Source: Aspergillus flavus
Taxonomy: Eukaryota > Ascomycota > Eurotiomycetes > Eurotiales > Aspergillaceae
Direction of reading: 5' to 3'
Assembly: GCF_009017415.1 (NCBI RefSeq)
Contig: NC_092409.1
Span: 4,650,001 to 4,714,000 of the forward strand
Length of the DNA: 64,000 bases
The notes under the pieces are model-generated. The model saw only the letters and a program-made list of their open reading frames with translations, did not search any database and was not told the DNA's origin. Each line of letters begins with the position of its first letter. Within the stretch, counting starts at the first letter, position 1. This document shows positions 11,575 through 23,097 of this stretch, one piece after another. Position numbers and translations under genes: made by a program.

Positions 11575-13300
11575 CTTGAATGTGCCACAACCGACGTAGC
11601 CCGACGAACATATACCAAAATGACTAGATATGCAAGCACAGGCAGACAACCAAGGTAGACAAAAGAAACAGGAATCAGAGCTGTTTGGTAATGCAGAAAG
11701 AATAAACCCGAAGTCCTTTTTCCACGTCCCGTAATGGGGTATCTTTGCTACAGATTCAGGAGCCCTCAAAAGTACGCAAGTATTCACAAAAGTCCAACTG
11801 ACATAAATCTCCCAAAACAGCAAGCAGTTCCAGGCATTTAGCGGCAACCCCAGTGGTAACTATCAAAGTTGATCATGAAACCCGCAGGGGCTCACAAAAG
11901 TCACCCGAAGTATACGGCAGCCCAGGCTTCTGGTGCTCAGGGAATGTAGAAAAGAAAAAACGACAAAGGCAAGACAGACGAAGATAGTCCCGGAGCGAGA
12001 AGGTCATTCATGAAGAGATTAAGAACACTCACAATCTAGATGTGGCTTCCACAAGGAATATAGCTAAATTCCAGTCGCACCTCGCAAGAATGTAGACAAG
12101 TCCGAGCAGACAACTCCGTTACCGTGTGAAGGGATACCAGATGACACAGCTGTCTGCAGTGCGTTGCCTGCAATGTGTAACGAGAATGCCGATCTACATG
12201 GATGTTAGTATAGGAAGTGAAAACAAATAACGCTGGTGGGCGCCCAAATAGGAAGAGCAATGTAGGAGTCAACAATGGAATGCGCCGATCTAACTACTAC
12301 CCGCGTTATGCTGTAGCGAGATTCGTGTTCTGCCACGCATCTTTCCCCACCAGCGGGTATGTATCCAGTGTGGATGACTTACCTAGATGATAAATTAGAT
12401 CGCCTGATTGGGTTCAAGTCAATAGTAGTTATTTGATGGTGGGATGCATAGAATTGAATGATCTTGCATGTTGCCCAAGGAAGCGGGAGCAGATGTGGAG
12501 CAAACTAGGCGACTAAAATACTCTAGACTCTTGGTTGTGACTGCAAACACACGTGAGTCCTTGAATAGCATGAGAAAGGTCTGCAGTGTCCAGTACTAAA
12601 TCAGACTTTTTCCCCATGAAGAACGATTACTATGAAGGATGTCGTGAGATGCATTCCAATAGTATTGTTCGGGAAAGCAATGAATGAATGAGTGAATGAT
12701 ACGGAGTACACGGGGACAATTCCGAAATCTTGCAGTTGATCGACTTGACCGTCCATGTGGCCGACCACGAAGGTCGGTCTCCACCAATTCCCTTGCAGGG
12801 TGAAAATTAAAGTGTTGGGGTTATGTTACATGGAAATCGAGGCGTTACGCGACGAAGTACAGATGACGCTCGTGGCGCCTGACGGACGACAGACGCCTCA
12901 GGCAGGCAAGAGCTCACCCGACCCGATCATTTGTCCCACTATGATTGATATAGGGCTCACTACCTCCCTAGATAGCTACTTCACTACGAAGTGTATTGTA
13001 TAAGAAGTTTCACAGGGAGCTCCGCAGTGATTGTCCTGGCGGTCTATACACCGGATATATACAGGGGGAGCATAGACTCAAACTTTTATCGCCAAATGTA
13101 AACCAAATTGGGAATCATAACTCTTTTCCTTCTTGCTGGTCATCTAATCGAATGATAGTGCATCGTGACGTAGGCCCTGCAGTCTAATTATTAACACACC
13201 AGAAGGCAGAAATGACAAGTAGAATAGAGGGCCACCGGTGTCAGCGACCGCCAATTGCATTCTTGACGCCAACAGCCGTCCTGTAGCCAACGTATTGCGA
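11575..13300. other. Intergenic: 1.7 kb upstream of GH81 and downstream of UTP14
   Basis: No frame here looks coding. It contains one exact TACGGAGTA (12700-12708). The part nearest GH81 (11575-11850) is open in the GH81 frame but is probably leader. Confidence 0.4.
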
Positions 13301-16283
13301 TTAGATCATAGGCTTCTCCATGGGCTTGATGATGCCCTGTTTGATCATCACACGAGGCTTGGTTGCGTTCTGCAAAGTTTCCTTCGTCGACCACTCGGGG
13401 CCAATAGGCAAACGGAGAGATCTCTCGTACTGTTGTCTGGACTCGAAGGGGTGAGGGAGCTGGGTGGCCAAATATTTATTGTTCTAGATGGGGGAGTGAA
13501 ATATTAGCATCTGATGATCAATGGTTAATGGAACATTGCCTCAACAAGAGTCGTCTTACCTTCTTAACCCGTTTCTCGTTGATGATGACGCGGGAGAGTT
13601 TGGCGTCTTTTCTGTTCTCAGGCTTAACACCCTCAACAGTGGTAAGGAACCGTTTCTGTCGCTTCTGCTGCTTTTTACTGATGCCATCACCCGCCCAATT
13701 GCCCCAACCTGGCAAGGTATTATCAATCACTTGGTCATCTTCCTCCTTGATAGTGTCATGTTTCTCTTGTTCAAAGTCTTGCACAACCTCATCCCCAGCA
13801 AATGCTCTCTTAACGAGGTCATGATTCTTGAGAAGCACTGGCACGTTGCCGTCATTATCACTATCATCGCCCTCGTCCATATGTTGCTTTTTGGGAGGTA
13901 TGACCGGCTTCTCTTTCTGATTGTGGGGTATGGACTTGGACTTTGTGTTATCAGGCTTCCCTCCATCCACAGCAATGTCAAGCCCTTGCTGTGAATCATC
14001 CGCTGTTGTTCGACGGTTGTTCCTACTCGTCTGAATTAACCAGGGATTCTCATCTTCAGCAGCATCTTCTTTCTGGCTGGAGGACGCAGATGTGCCACGT
14101 GTACGAGACTTCTTATCAGACCCTGCCGGTTTTCTCTTGTCAGGCCGATTGACTACAATGTCAACATCTTGGTCCACCTCGGAAGCTCGAGCATCTTCAT
14201 CATCTGATCCTGGGGCCTCTTCGAACTCATTACGAGCGTGTGATTTTGATTTGCTCTCTGGGGCTGACTTCGAATCCTTAGAATGACCAAATTTACGTCG
14301 GCCAACCTCGGATTCGGCTTCTGAGTGGGATTCTTCTCCATGGAGTTCACGATTGAGGCGTCGGATTTCAGCGTCGTTCTGCGCTTTGCGCGCAGCCTCC
14401 GCGTTCTGCATGAACTTCATCGAAAGCAGCTTGGCGTGAGGGCCCTTCAGTTCTGATTCGACATCACTGCCATGTTCGAGCTTATCTAGCTTCTCGCGAA
14501 GTTTGCGCTTCTCCGCATCAGAGCTATCTTCTTCGTTCCAAGGATCATCATCCTCAGATTCCGAACTGGACGAACCCAGATAGTCTTCGTCCCCATGCGA
14601 TATACGCTTTCCCTCGATACGCCGCCGTAACTCCTCCTCCTTTAAGGCCAAGTCAGCTGTGCCGAGTCGGGCTTCCTCATCCCATGCAGTTCGACCCGTC
14701 TGCTTAAGGCTCTTTGCCCATTTGCTCTCCTTATGTTTTGAGCCCATTCTCGCCTCTGCCCTGCGCCGTTCATTTTGTTCTCGCTCTTGTTCATCAATGT
14801 CCACACCGGCTTCGAGAAGGGCCTGCCGTTCTTGCTGCTCCAACTTCTCTCGCTCTTTACGATGCACTCGACGGTATGACTTGCTCTTGATCTTCTTGAT
14901 CCGTTTAGCTCGCACTTCTTCTCGGAAAAGTAAATCACGTCGTTTCCGCAACTCTGCTCTGCGTGCCCGAATCTCCTCAATAGGCAGTTTTCGCGCTTGT
15001 AGTTCCTCGAATTCCTGTACTTGGTCTTCGGCTGATTTGCCGTTTGCTTCTGCCAAGCCACTCTCGATTAGGATATTTTGGATAGTGCTTTCGAGATCCG
15101 TTCGGGGCTCTGCAGCACCTAAGCGGTGCGTCTGATTGCCTTCAGGATCGGGAAGGGGAAACATAAGGTGTTCCGCCCTGCGATTTGCCTTAACAGTCTC
15201 TAGCCAGCGATCCAAGGTTTCCTTGCTCTTCTCATACGCAGCAGCTCGGTCCAGCCGGTCTTGTTGACGCTTTGCAAGAGGAGCATCTAGTTTTCCAGGT
15301 ACGCCGGACGATTTGTGCGTAGAAATAGCTGAATCTACATGTTTCAGGGAGCTCTTCAAGCGCGAGTCTGTAATAGAGGGTAAAAGGTCGGCCACAGTCA
15401 ATTTCCGTGTAGATGACAATCCGAATTCCGTTGGATTGCCATGTTCCTGTCCACCGTTTGTTTTGCGCGTTGACTTCTTAGCAGAATCTGTTTCCATAGA
15501 GTTGACAAAATCTTGTAGTTTCGAAAGACCGTGCTCATTACCAGTATCCTCGTTGTCAGAGAGCTCCAGCTCGCTCTCATCACCGAAACTGCTATCATCG
15601 TCGTCCTCGTCACTTTCGGAGCCGCCTTCCTCTGAGTGATCATCATCATCGAATTCCTCGGCTGCTTTCTTCGCCTTCGAGGACTTTCGCTTTTCTGCTT
15701 CTTCCTCTTCTGCTGTATTCATATCCCAAGCTGTAGTCAAATCCACTGCATCTTCACCAAGATCATCTTCATCTTCGTCCATTTCGCCATCTTCGGAATC
15801 TTCCACATCTTCGGACAAGTTAATCTGGCGACCACTTTTCTTTGGTTCGGAGCCCTTTCGGATCGGTTTGGCCGAAGAGCTTCCCCGGAAACTGAAGCCT
15901 TCGAATCTTTCCTCATCACTAGAGCCCATGGCCTCATCACTGTCCACTTCGCTATCATCGTCACTATCGACTTCCCCAAGTCTCCACTTATGGCCTTCTC
16001 CATCACTACCACCGTTTTCACTTAGGTCGGAGGACTCGGCACCTGTCCGACGACGCTTGTTATCGGGCTCGTCTGAATCGTCCATGTCGCGACCGGAATG
16101 CCGCTTCCGCTTGGATAGGTCATCATCATCGCCTAAACGGTTCCGTCGAATCTTTGGTTTGATGGGAAATTGGGCCTCTGCGATAGCAAGAGCATTCAAA
16201 GCTTTGCTAGATTTCTTCTTTTGAGGTTGTTTTTTAGGTGCTTGATCTCGAGGACCGCGCAACTGGGTTTGCTTGCGGGGCAT
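13301..16283 (-). CDS. UTP14: U3 snoRNP-associated protein Utp14 (small-subunit processome)
   Basis: Exons are 16283..13560 and 13483..13301 (intron 76 nt, phase 0), giving 968 residues. The protein starts with a basic segment and is followed by a long acidic, Ser-rich, coiled-coil region typical of Utp14. The conserved C-terminal block is clear: NPWLIQTS, then LVKRAFAGDEVVQDFEQEK, then LPGWGNWAGDGI. After the splice come LPHPFESRQQYERSLRLPIG and GPEWSTKETLQNATKPRVM. Utp14 activates the helicase Dhr1 during release of U3 snoRNA from pre-rRNA in the nucleolus. It shares a 319 bp divergent promoter with the mitochondrial ribosomal protein gene at 16603. Confidence 0.95.
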
Positions 16284-16602
16284 TGTTGCGGGACCTTTAT
16301 ATAAACGCTAAGAGGCAAGATCGTATAAAGAATATATTCACGATCTTAATCATAGCCCTGAAAGCTTCGTATGCACTGCTCAACAAGTAAGAGTGTGGAG
16401 TGTGGTAGTTGGAATTAATATTTTTTTTTTTCTTATCCGCAGATCAAAAAAAAGTTCAGGTTCTTGGCGGATACGGACCTAAGTTGGTCTTAGCGCCGCC
16501 GACTTTCAAATCCTTCCTCCGACTCCGACATTGGTATTATTGCACGTCTCCGCAAATCTATCCAGTAGGTTCTGCTGGCCAATTGCTCACAGCATCGCCA
16601 CA
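16284..16602. promoter_or_regulatory. Divergent promoter between UTP14 and mL41
   Basis: The two start codons are 319 bp apart on opposite strands, so both promoters must lie here. The stretch contains a T10 tract (about 16421-16430) and a CCAAT pentamer (16579-16583), the latter probably already in the mL41 leader. Co-regulation of cytosolic and mitochondrial ribosome biogenesis is inferred from the arrangement only. Confidence 0.6.
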
Positions 16603-17041
16603 ATGTTCAAGCCTTCACAACCGATGATGGCGCGACTGCGCTTAACGACTAAGCAGGTCAATGGTGGCTACTATAAAGGAAACCGCACTGGCGCGATGGG
16701 TTACTTCGCGAAGAACGGCTCGTATGTGATCGACTGGAAAAAAGTCCGAACCTTTGTTGTTCCTGAAAACTTGGGTGAATTTAAGGTATGGCCGTTGATC
16801 GTTTTCACAAGACTGTTCCCAAACCTGGATAGTTGACATTTCACTACAGCTTACCCCCTTCGTCACGCAACGCATGGCCCCAACAAAGTCCAAATACACC
16901 AGAGACATGGAGAAGGATAGCAAGTTGATCACAGTCGAACGAGCATTTGGTGGGAAGGACTATCTTGACATGTGGGCTTCGGACAATGGCCAAGAGGTAC
17001 TTGAGCAGGAGCGACTCGAACAAGAGACATCCCGTCAATAG
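16603..17041 (+). CDS. MRPL27: Mitochondrial large-subunit ribosomal protein mL41 (MRP-L27 family)
   Basis: Exons are 16603..16785 and 16850..17041 (intron 64 nt, phase 0), giving 124 residues. The sequence LRLTTKQVNGGYYKGNRTGA followed by YVIDWKKVRTFVVPENL is the MRP-L27/mL41 signature. The basic N-terminus (MFKPSQPMMARLRL) serves as targeting sequence. mL41 is a mitochondria-specific protein of the large subunit. The ATG at 16603 was chosen because it immediately precedes the conserved MARLRLTTK segment; the frame is open upstream without another good start. Confidence 0.92.
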
Positions 17042-17953
17042 TCTATCTCATCCAAGGATTAGGGTGATATCGGTGGGAGCTAAGGCAGGCCATTACGTGG
17101 GACTGCACGAAGAAACCTTCAACCTCGTTTCAGGCTCTCGCTTGTGCATACCACTGGCTCACATAAGGCATCGCAGTTATCCGCGCCTACATCGCTTGAT
17201 TTGAACCCTTTTGTATTATTATTATATTGTACTTTATGTGCGGTGTATGGTGATTTGAACAGGCTCATGCTCTTTTCAGGGAAAACCACCTTCGCACTTT
17301 TGCACAAGATACCAAGTGGCAGGGAAGCAGGCAATGTCTCTTGGCTACTGTCACTACACCTCTTGGATGTTCTTATACTCTTTTGCGGGCGCATTTTTGG
17401 GTTTTGCATCTCAGCCTCTTCATTTATCTTTCTTCAGCATGTCGTATAGAAAGACTTTGTCAGAGTACCAAATGAATTAGATGATCTGATGAATGCCCTT
17501 TGGCGGTGTTTGCTGCCATGGCCAGTATATCCGTTGACTCAAGACTCCTCCAAGCATGCTCTGGCAAGTAGGATGCCTCTCTCCTTTACCGATAAGCGAG
17601 ACACTTGGGAGACAGGTATAAATAGTAACAATGCCTCCTTAAACAAAGCAGGTCTTCTCATTCATTCCATTAATTATAAATCCCGCTGATGGAAGTTTCG
17701 GTGGCGTCCGAGTGCGTGGCAATATGCACTTTTCGCCATATGGTACGTGGCAATACCCTGAAGCTCAAGCGTATGTCATAGCGCAACAACTCATCGGACT
17801 TCCACCATCTCTGAGGTTCAAGCCAACTCTGCCCGTTTGCGATATGGGGGCTCTCTTATCTTGCTCCTCATAGTTTGCAGCAGCTTTTCAATCCGGTGAA
17901 CCTGGTCTTTTAAAAATCCCTAAAGCCTGAGCGAAATAACCAAGCTACGGACT
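17042..17953. other. Intergenic: mL41 3' region and HUL5 promoter
   Basis: This is 0.9 kb between two plus-strand genes. Frames of 66-101 codons exist but show no protein-like composition. Nothing else is recognised. Confidence 0.4.
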
Positions 17954-20900
17954 ATGTTCCAGTCATTCACGGGTAACTCTCGCCGTCCGCGGCAGGTTAA
18001 TCTCGGAGGTCGCAATACGAACCCTTTCGCCGCATTTCCTTCCGGAAGGCAACACCCTCATGGCACAGGGCCCCAGAATACTCTGGCAGTTGCACAGCAA
18101 GAGCGTCTACTAAGGCAACAAGAGAGAGAACGGTTGGGCGCGACCAGGATCGTGCAGCGGACATGGCGGGGTTATCGAAGTAGGAAGATAACGTGCAGTG
18201 CATGGCGAGCAGAGTGGGATGCCACTGAGCAACAGAGGTCGGAACTCCTCCTATCATTCGATGAAATAGCCCACGATGCTGTGCAGACTTCGCCTCACTA
18301 TGTTACCGCAGCAAAGTGCCTGTCGCAGTTGCGGCTGTTGGTACAGTTCCTGGAGCCCCGAAACAGTGGTGATATACTCCGACTTGCCTACTTTTCAAAA
18401 GCATTCCAAAAAACTCTACACAAGGTGCCTACTATTGCAACCGAAGGAGAGTGGATAACACCTTTGAAACGCCTGGCAAGGTTGACTCTACGTGTGCTGC
18501 ACTCAGCTACCGCTCCGACAGTGCCAGCGATTGCCTTGTGGCCTCTTCTCGAGTTGTTGATGTTTTTAACGGACCTTATCCCGAAGCAAATGGCTCGCTT
18601 AGCCCAAGAGTATTACTCCGTAATGGTTTCTCTCACGAAAGATATAGATGCAATCTCCTCAAGGTGTCTTCTGTCGAGAGATAACCTCGTTCAAACAGTT
18701 TTAACATTGCTTCGACCGATAACTGCCGAAACGCTCACTGCCTATGAATGGTTTGCAAGGAGCTACTTGACTATTCCAGATCTTCAAACGTACCTAGGGA
18801 CACTGGATGGGCTTGCTAATAATATCAATTATAAATTGCTGACGTCCGCGTTCGAGCCCTTACAGTCTCATTTTAAAGATAGTCCTCAAAACTCCGATGA
18901 TGTGGATGCCCGCCTTTGGATACTTTCATATTTCATATTCTTCCACAGGTATGCTCTGGGAAGCCAGGCCGGATATAAAGCACCTGAGTCTGGTTTTGTG
19001 AAGGTTGTCTCGGACCTACTCAACTCTACTGCTGTGCATATATCGCGACGTCTGGAATCTGGGGAGGTCACCGACTTTGACGACACACCTGACAGAGCAC
19101 CACTGCATCCATTTATCAAGGAACAGCTATTCAGTCTTGTCAACCAGGGAAGTATAACCGGATTGCTTTCTGATTTGCAATCTAGTCATTTGTCTCAACG
19201 TGACCTGGCAAATTCACAATCTGATGCGTCGCGGGAGGCGAAAATCCTTGCGACATACGCCCTGACTCTTTTGAGGGTATTTCCTCGGCGAGGCGATGAT
19301 ATTCGAATGTGGTTGTATCTGGGATCTGCTGTCTCGGATGATCGATTGGCAGGCCAACCTGGGTCGAGAATACCGGCTATCAAATATTTCTGGCAAGCAT
19401 CCAGATCCAGTAAAATATTCAATACAATAAGCGAAGATTCAACCAAGGTGTTGACCTTACTGAAACCAGCCAGCGATACGAATGAGGCCAGACTACCGAG
19501 CATATCGCACAAAGAGCGTGACGAAGAGTGGATGATTATTCTCCTCTTCCTTGAGCTGTATACGTTTGTCCTGAAAGTTATGGATGACGAAGAGTTTTTT
19601 TCTAGCGGATCTTCGTTTACTGCTTCGTCGAATACTAGGGTTTCATGGACCAAGGAGAGCGCTCTTCCTTTGGCAGATATCAAGGATATGACGATATTCT
19701 TGAAAAACCTGGCATTTACTCTGTACTGGAACTCTGCAGATTTGAATGAAGATGAAACTGTTCATGACAGTGGAGGGATTCGGAGTTATTTCAGCTCCTC
19801 TGTTACCCCATCTGACACCGTTTCAAGCGTTCGGGATCTCGAAATGAAAAATAAGGAGAAGGGGCTATCTGGAGTGACGGGAATTCCGCTCGACTATTTC
19901 AAAGGCCTCGTGACTGGTCTGTTGAGGATGATCCATGAGCGTGATTCGCGACGCAAGTTCCTTCCTGACGGACACTGGCTGATGACCAATCGCTTTGACA
20001 TGGAGGGCTTCATCCCTGCAGTTGTAGCGGAAGAAGAGAATAGACACCAACTCCAGGATGAGGAAGAAGGGGAAGGACAAGATGATTTAATGGATGATGC
20101 TTATTATGAATCGTCATTGGGACTAATCGGTACAGGCCGTGCTCAACAGACACGGCGAATTGAGGCTCTTAGACGACGTCAACAACAAGCAGCTCGCAGG
20201 AAACAACTGGAGGCGGTGGCTCCTAGACTCGAAATACTGAGAAACATGCCGTTCTTCATTCCTTTTCATACCCGGGTGCAAATATTTCGAGAATTTATTT
20301 ATCGTGATCAGATACGCAGACGGCAAGGGTACATCGATCCGGATGCTTGGCGTATGTCTGTAGCCCAGGCCTCAATGGGGCGTATGATCGATGGGCGACC
20401 TGCGGTGCAGGATATTCTTGGCCGGCACCATGCAAACATCAGGCGCGAGAGTGTGTTCAAAGATGCATTTGATCAATTCTATGAACTCGGCGAAGGCCTC
20501 AAAGAACCTATACAGATCACATTCATTGACAAGTTCAACACACCGGAAGCGGGGATTGATGGCGGCGGTGTGACGAAGGAATTTCTAACCAGCGTCACGA
20601 ATGAGGCATTTAAATCGATAAGTGACCTGAACTTGTTTGAAGAGAACGAACAACATCTACTCTACCCGAACCCAGCTGCGGTCGAGCATCGTAGGGAGCT
20701 CTTGAGACAGGTCGGGCTTGCTGAGAATAGCCCGGACTGGAATGACAATATCCGTGATTTGCTCAGGCGGTATGAGTTCTTGGGGCGTGTTATAGGAAAG
20801 TGTCTTTACGAGGGAATCTTGGTCGATGTGAACTTTGCGCCGTTTTTCCTGCTGAAATGGGCTTTGACGGGAGGCACGGGCTCGGCACAAAAGGAAACAG

Positions 20901-21689
20901 CATATCGAGCCAACCTTAATGACCTCAAAGACCTCGATCAGGGACTATATCAAGGATTGGTAAGTGATGATGGACGAAAGAGACAACGTTTCTATCTGCA
21001 AGCTAACTTTTCTATAGTTGCAACTGAAAAACTACCCTGGAGATGTGGAAGACTTCTCTTTAAACTTCACCGTCACTGACATCATACCTCTTTCGGACGG
21101 GAGAAGTCGCACAATCACTCGGGACCTCAAACCTCACGGGTCAGATATACCTGTAACCAACCAGAACCGGCTCGTGTATATTTCATATATTGCTCGGTAC
21201 CGTCTACAGGCACAGCCCGCGCTGCAAACGAACGCCTTTCTCCAAGGCTTGGGGCAGATTATACAACCTTCGTGGTTGTCAATGTTCAACCAGTCGGAAC
21301 TGCAGACCTTGGTTAGTGGCGAGTCAGGGGATATTGACGTTTCGGATTTGAGGCGCAACACTCAATACGGAGGGGTGTATACCATTGGCGACGATAGGGA
21401 AGAGCATCCGACGATCCAGCTGTTCTGGGAGGTCATGCATAAGATGACCAACGAGGAGCGACAGAAGGTGCTACGATTTGTGACGTCCACTCCGCGAGCC
21501 CCTCTACTGGGATTCAGTCATTTGAACCCACGTTTCAGCATTCGTGATTCCAGTGAGGACCAGGAGCGGCTTCCTAGTACAAGTACCTGCGTGAACCTTC
21601 TGAAGCTGCCTCGTTATACCAACGCCAACACCCTACGAGAAAAGCTTCTTTATGCCATCAACTCTGGCGCCGGTTTTGATCTTAGTTGA
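17954..21689 (+). CDS. HUL5: HECT-type E3 ubiquitin ligase, HUL5/UBE3C family
   Basis: Exons are 17954..20959 and 21018..21689 (intron 58 nt), giving 1225 residues. An IQ-like motif (ATRIVQRTWRGYRSRK) sits near residue 65, as in Hul5 and UBE3C. The C-terminal 380 residues are a full HECT domain: FIDKFNTPEAGIDGGGVTKE, FLGRVIGKCLYEGILVD, and the catalytic cysteine at about residue 1193 in STSTCVNLLKLP. Hul5 is a proteasome-associated E4-like ligase that lengthens ubiquitin chains and aids turnover of misfolded proteins. The intron falls inside the HECT domain and, if retained, ends the protein early without the catalytic cysteine. Confidence 0.94.
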
Positions 21690-23097
21690 GCCAATTGTGT
21701 TATTGCTATAGAGAACCGGGATGGAGGGTACGATCGCACATACATAGACGTACAGATTATATATTGCGCACAAAGTGAATAGTTACTGGGTTGCATAGCT
21801 GTGGCGTCCTGGCGGAATTACCTTGATGTTTGTTATTCTCTGTTTATTCGCTTCTCTTTGTATCTGGGACCTTTTGCCCCTCGCATATTTACAGTTGTAA
21901 AATCTCTGGACCGGTATTAAGGCCCATGTCCAGTTAGTAATTTACGCATCAGGCAGGAACATTGAAACCATGGATAATATAATTTTATTTTATTTTATTT
22001 TTATTTTTATTTTTTCTTTTTTTCACTGAAATGTTTGTATGCACTCTTGGAAATGTGACGGTTGAGCGATGTTGGGTTTCCATACCATAAGGATCCAATG
22101 AAGAGAGGGGAAGGGATGTTAATCGCGATAAGCCCTATGCGCCTATGATTGCAGTCTCGTGATTTGCCGGTAAGAGAGCCACTGCACAATACACAATCCT
22201 CAATACGTAACTGACAATCAGAACAGTAGCCCTGGATTCTTGAAGCGGCAACAGACGCTAGGCCTATCTGGGATTAGTTTCATATTGGGGCCAAAGAGAG
22301 AAAAGAAAAGTCCTCTTGACTTTTTTTGCAGAAAAGGAAAAAAAGAAAAAAAAAAAAAAAGGAAGAAGGCGGTCATCGCTTTCTTCTTACTGCATCCGCT
22401 TTTTCTCTTTCTTTCTTTTCTTCTCTTCCTCCAAAAAAAAAACCCTTTCTGCTGCCTCAACCAGCAATCCTTTTTTTCTTCTTATCCCTCTTCTACATCC
22501 CTCCCCTTTTCTTTCGAAAATTGTCGAAGAAAAAAATTTAAAAAAACCCGAAAAATCTAGAAAAAGACATCGCCCGGTTTCTATACTTTGAGGCGACTAT
22601 TTTCCCAACTTTCTTCGGACTGTGCGGTGTGTGGAAGAATTTCCTTTTGCCGCCTTTTCTCTATCCCTCGTGATCGCGTCCTTCGCATCGCCATTCCTCT
22701 CCATCTCCTACCTTCTATTTCAGATCCTGTGTGGATTGTTGACTTAGGTCGTACGTCTATCGCGCTGACCCCAGTCTTGCCCTTTGATTTCCTTGCCGTG
22801 CCCAGCTGGTCTTGCCGATAGTGTGACCTCACACAAGACAAGAGCATCTCATCTCTTCTATTCTACCACGTACACCGTCTGTGGTTCTTGCTTCCTCTCA
22901 CTCGGACCTCTGCATCTACGTTCAGTGTTTGGCTGGTCATTGTAATTGCAGAGCACATCACCGAACTGGAGGAGGGGCACATCTTCCACCTACCTTTTCC
23001 CACTCATCATTTGTCCCACTTTCGATAAGGGTTATCTCATACTAATCTTATCCTTGCACCTGTAGCTCAAAAGAAATAAAACTTAAAAATCATCAAA
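21690..23097. other. HUL5 3' region and long upstream region of the poly(A)-binding protein gene
   Basis: No coding gene is seen. A T-rich tract lies at 21979-22024, just downstream of HUL5. From about 22320 the plus strand alternates A-rich tracts with long pyrimidine tracts up to the PABP ATG. Such pyrimidine-rich leaders are typical of highly expressed fungal genes. Confidence 0.45.
22330..22565 (+). promoter_or_regulatory. A-rich tracts upstream of the poly(A)-binding protein ORF (possible autoregulatory leader)
   Basis: The plus strand carries a run of almost pure A with a few G at 22331-22367, an A9 at about 22433-22442, and a further A-rich block at 22518-22565. PABP genes in several eukaryotes contain A-rich leader segments that PABP binds to repress its own translation. 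Whether this DNA lies inside the transcript is unknown, since it begins about 770 nt before the ATG. Confidence 0.35.

Noticed and set aside
11575..11847. A longer GH81 N-terminus starting near 11847
   Set aside because: The extension would bury the clear signal peptide beginning at the ATG at 11574.
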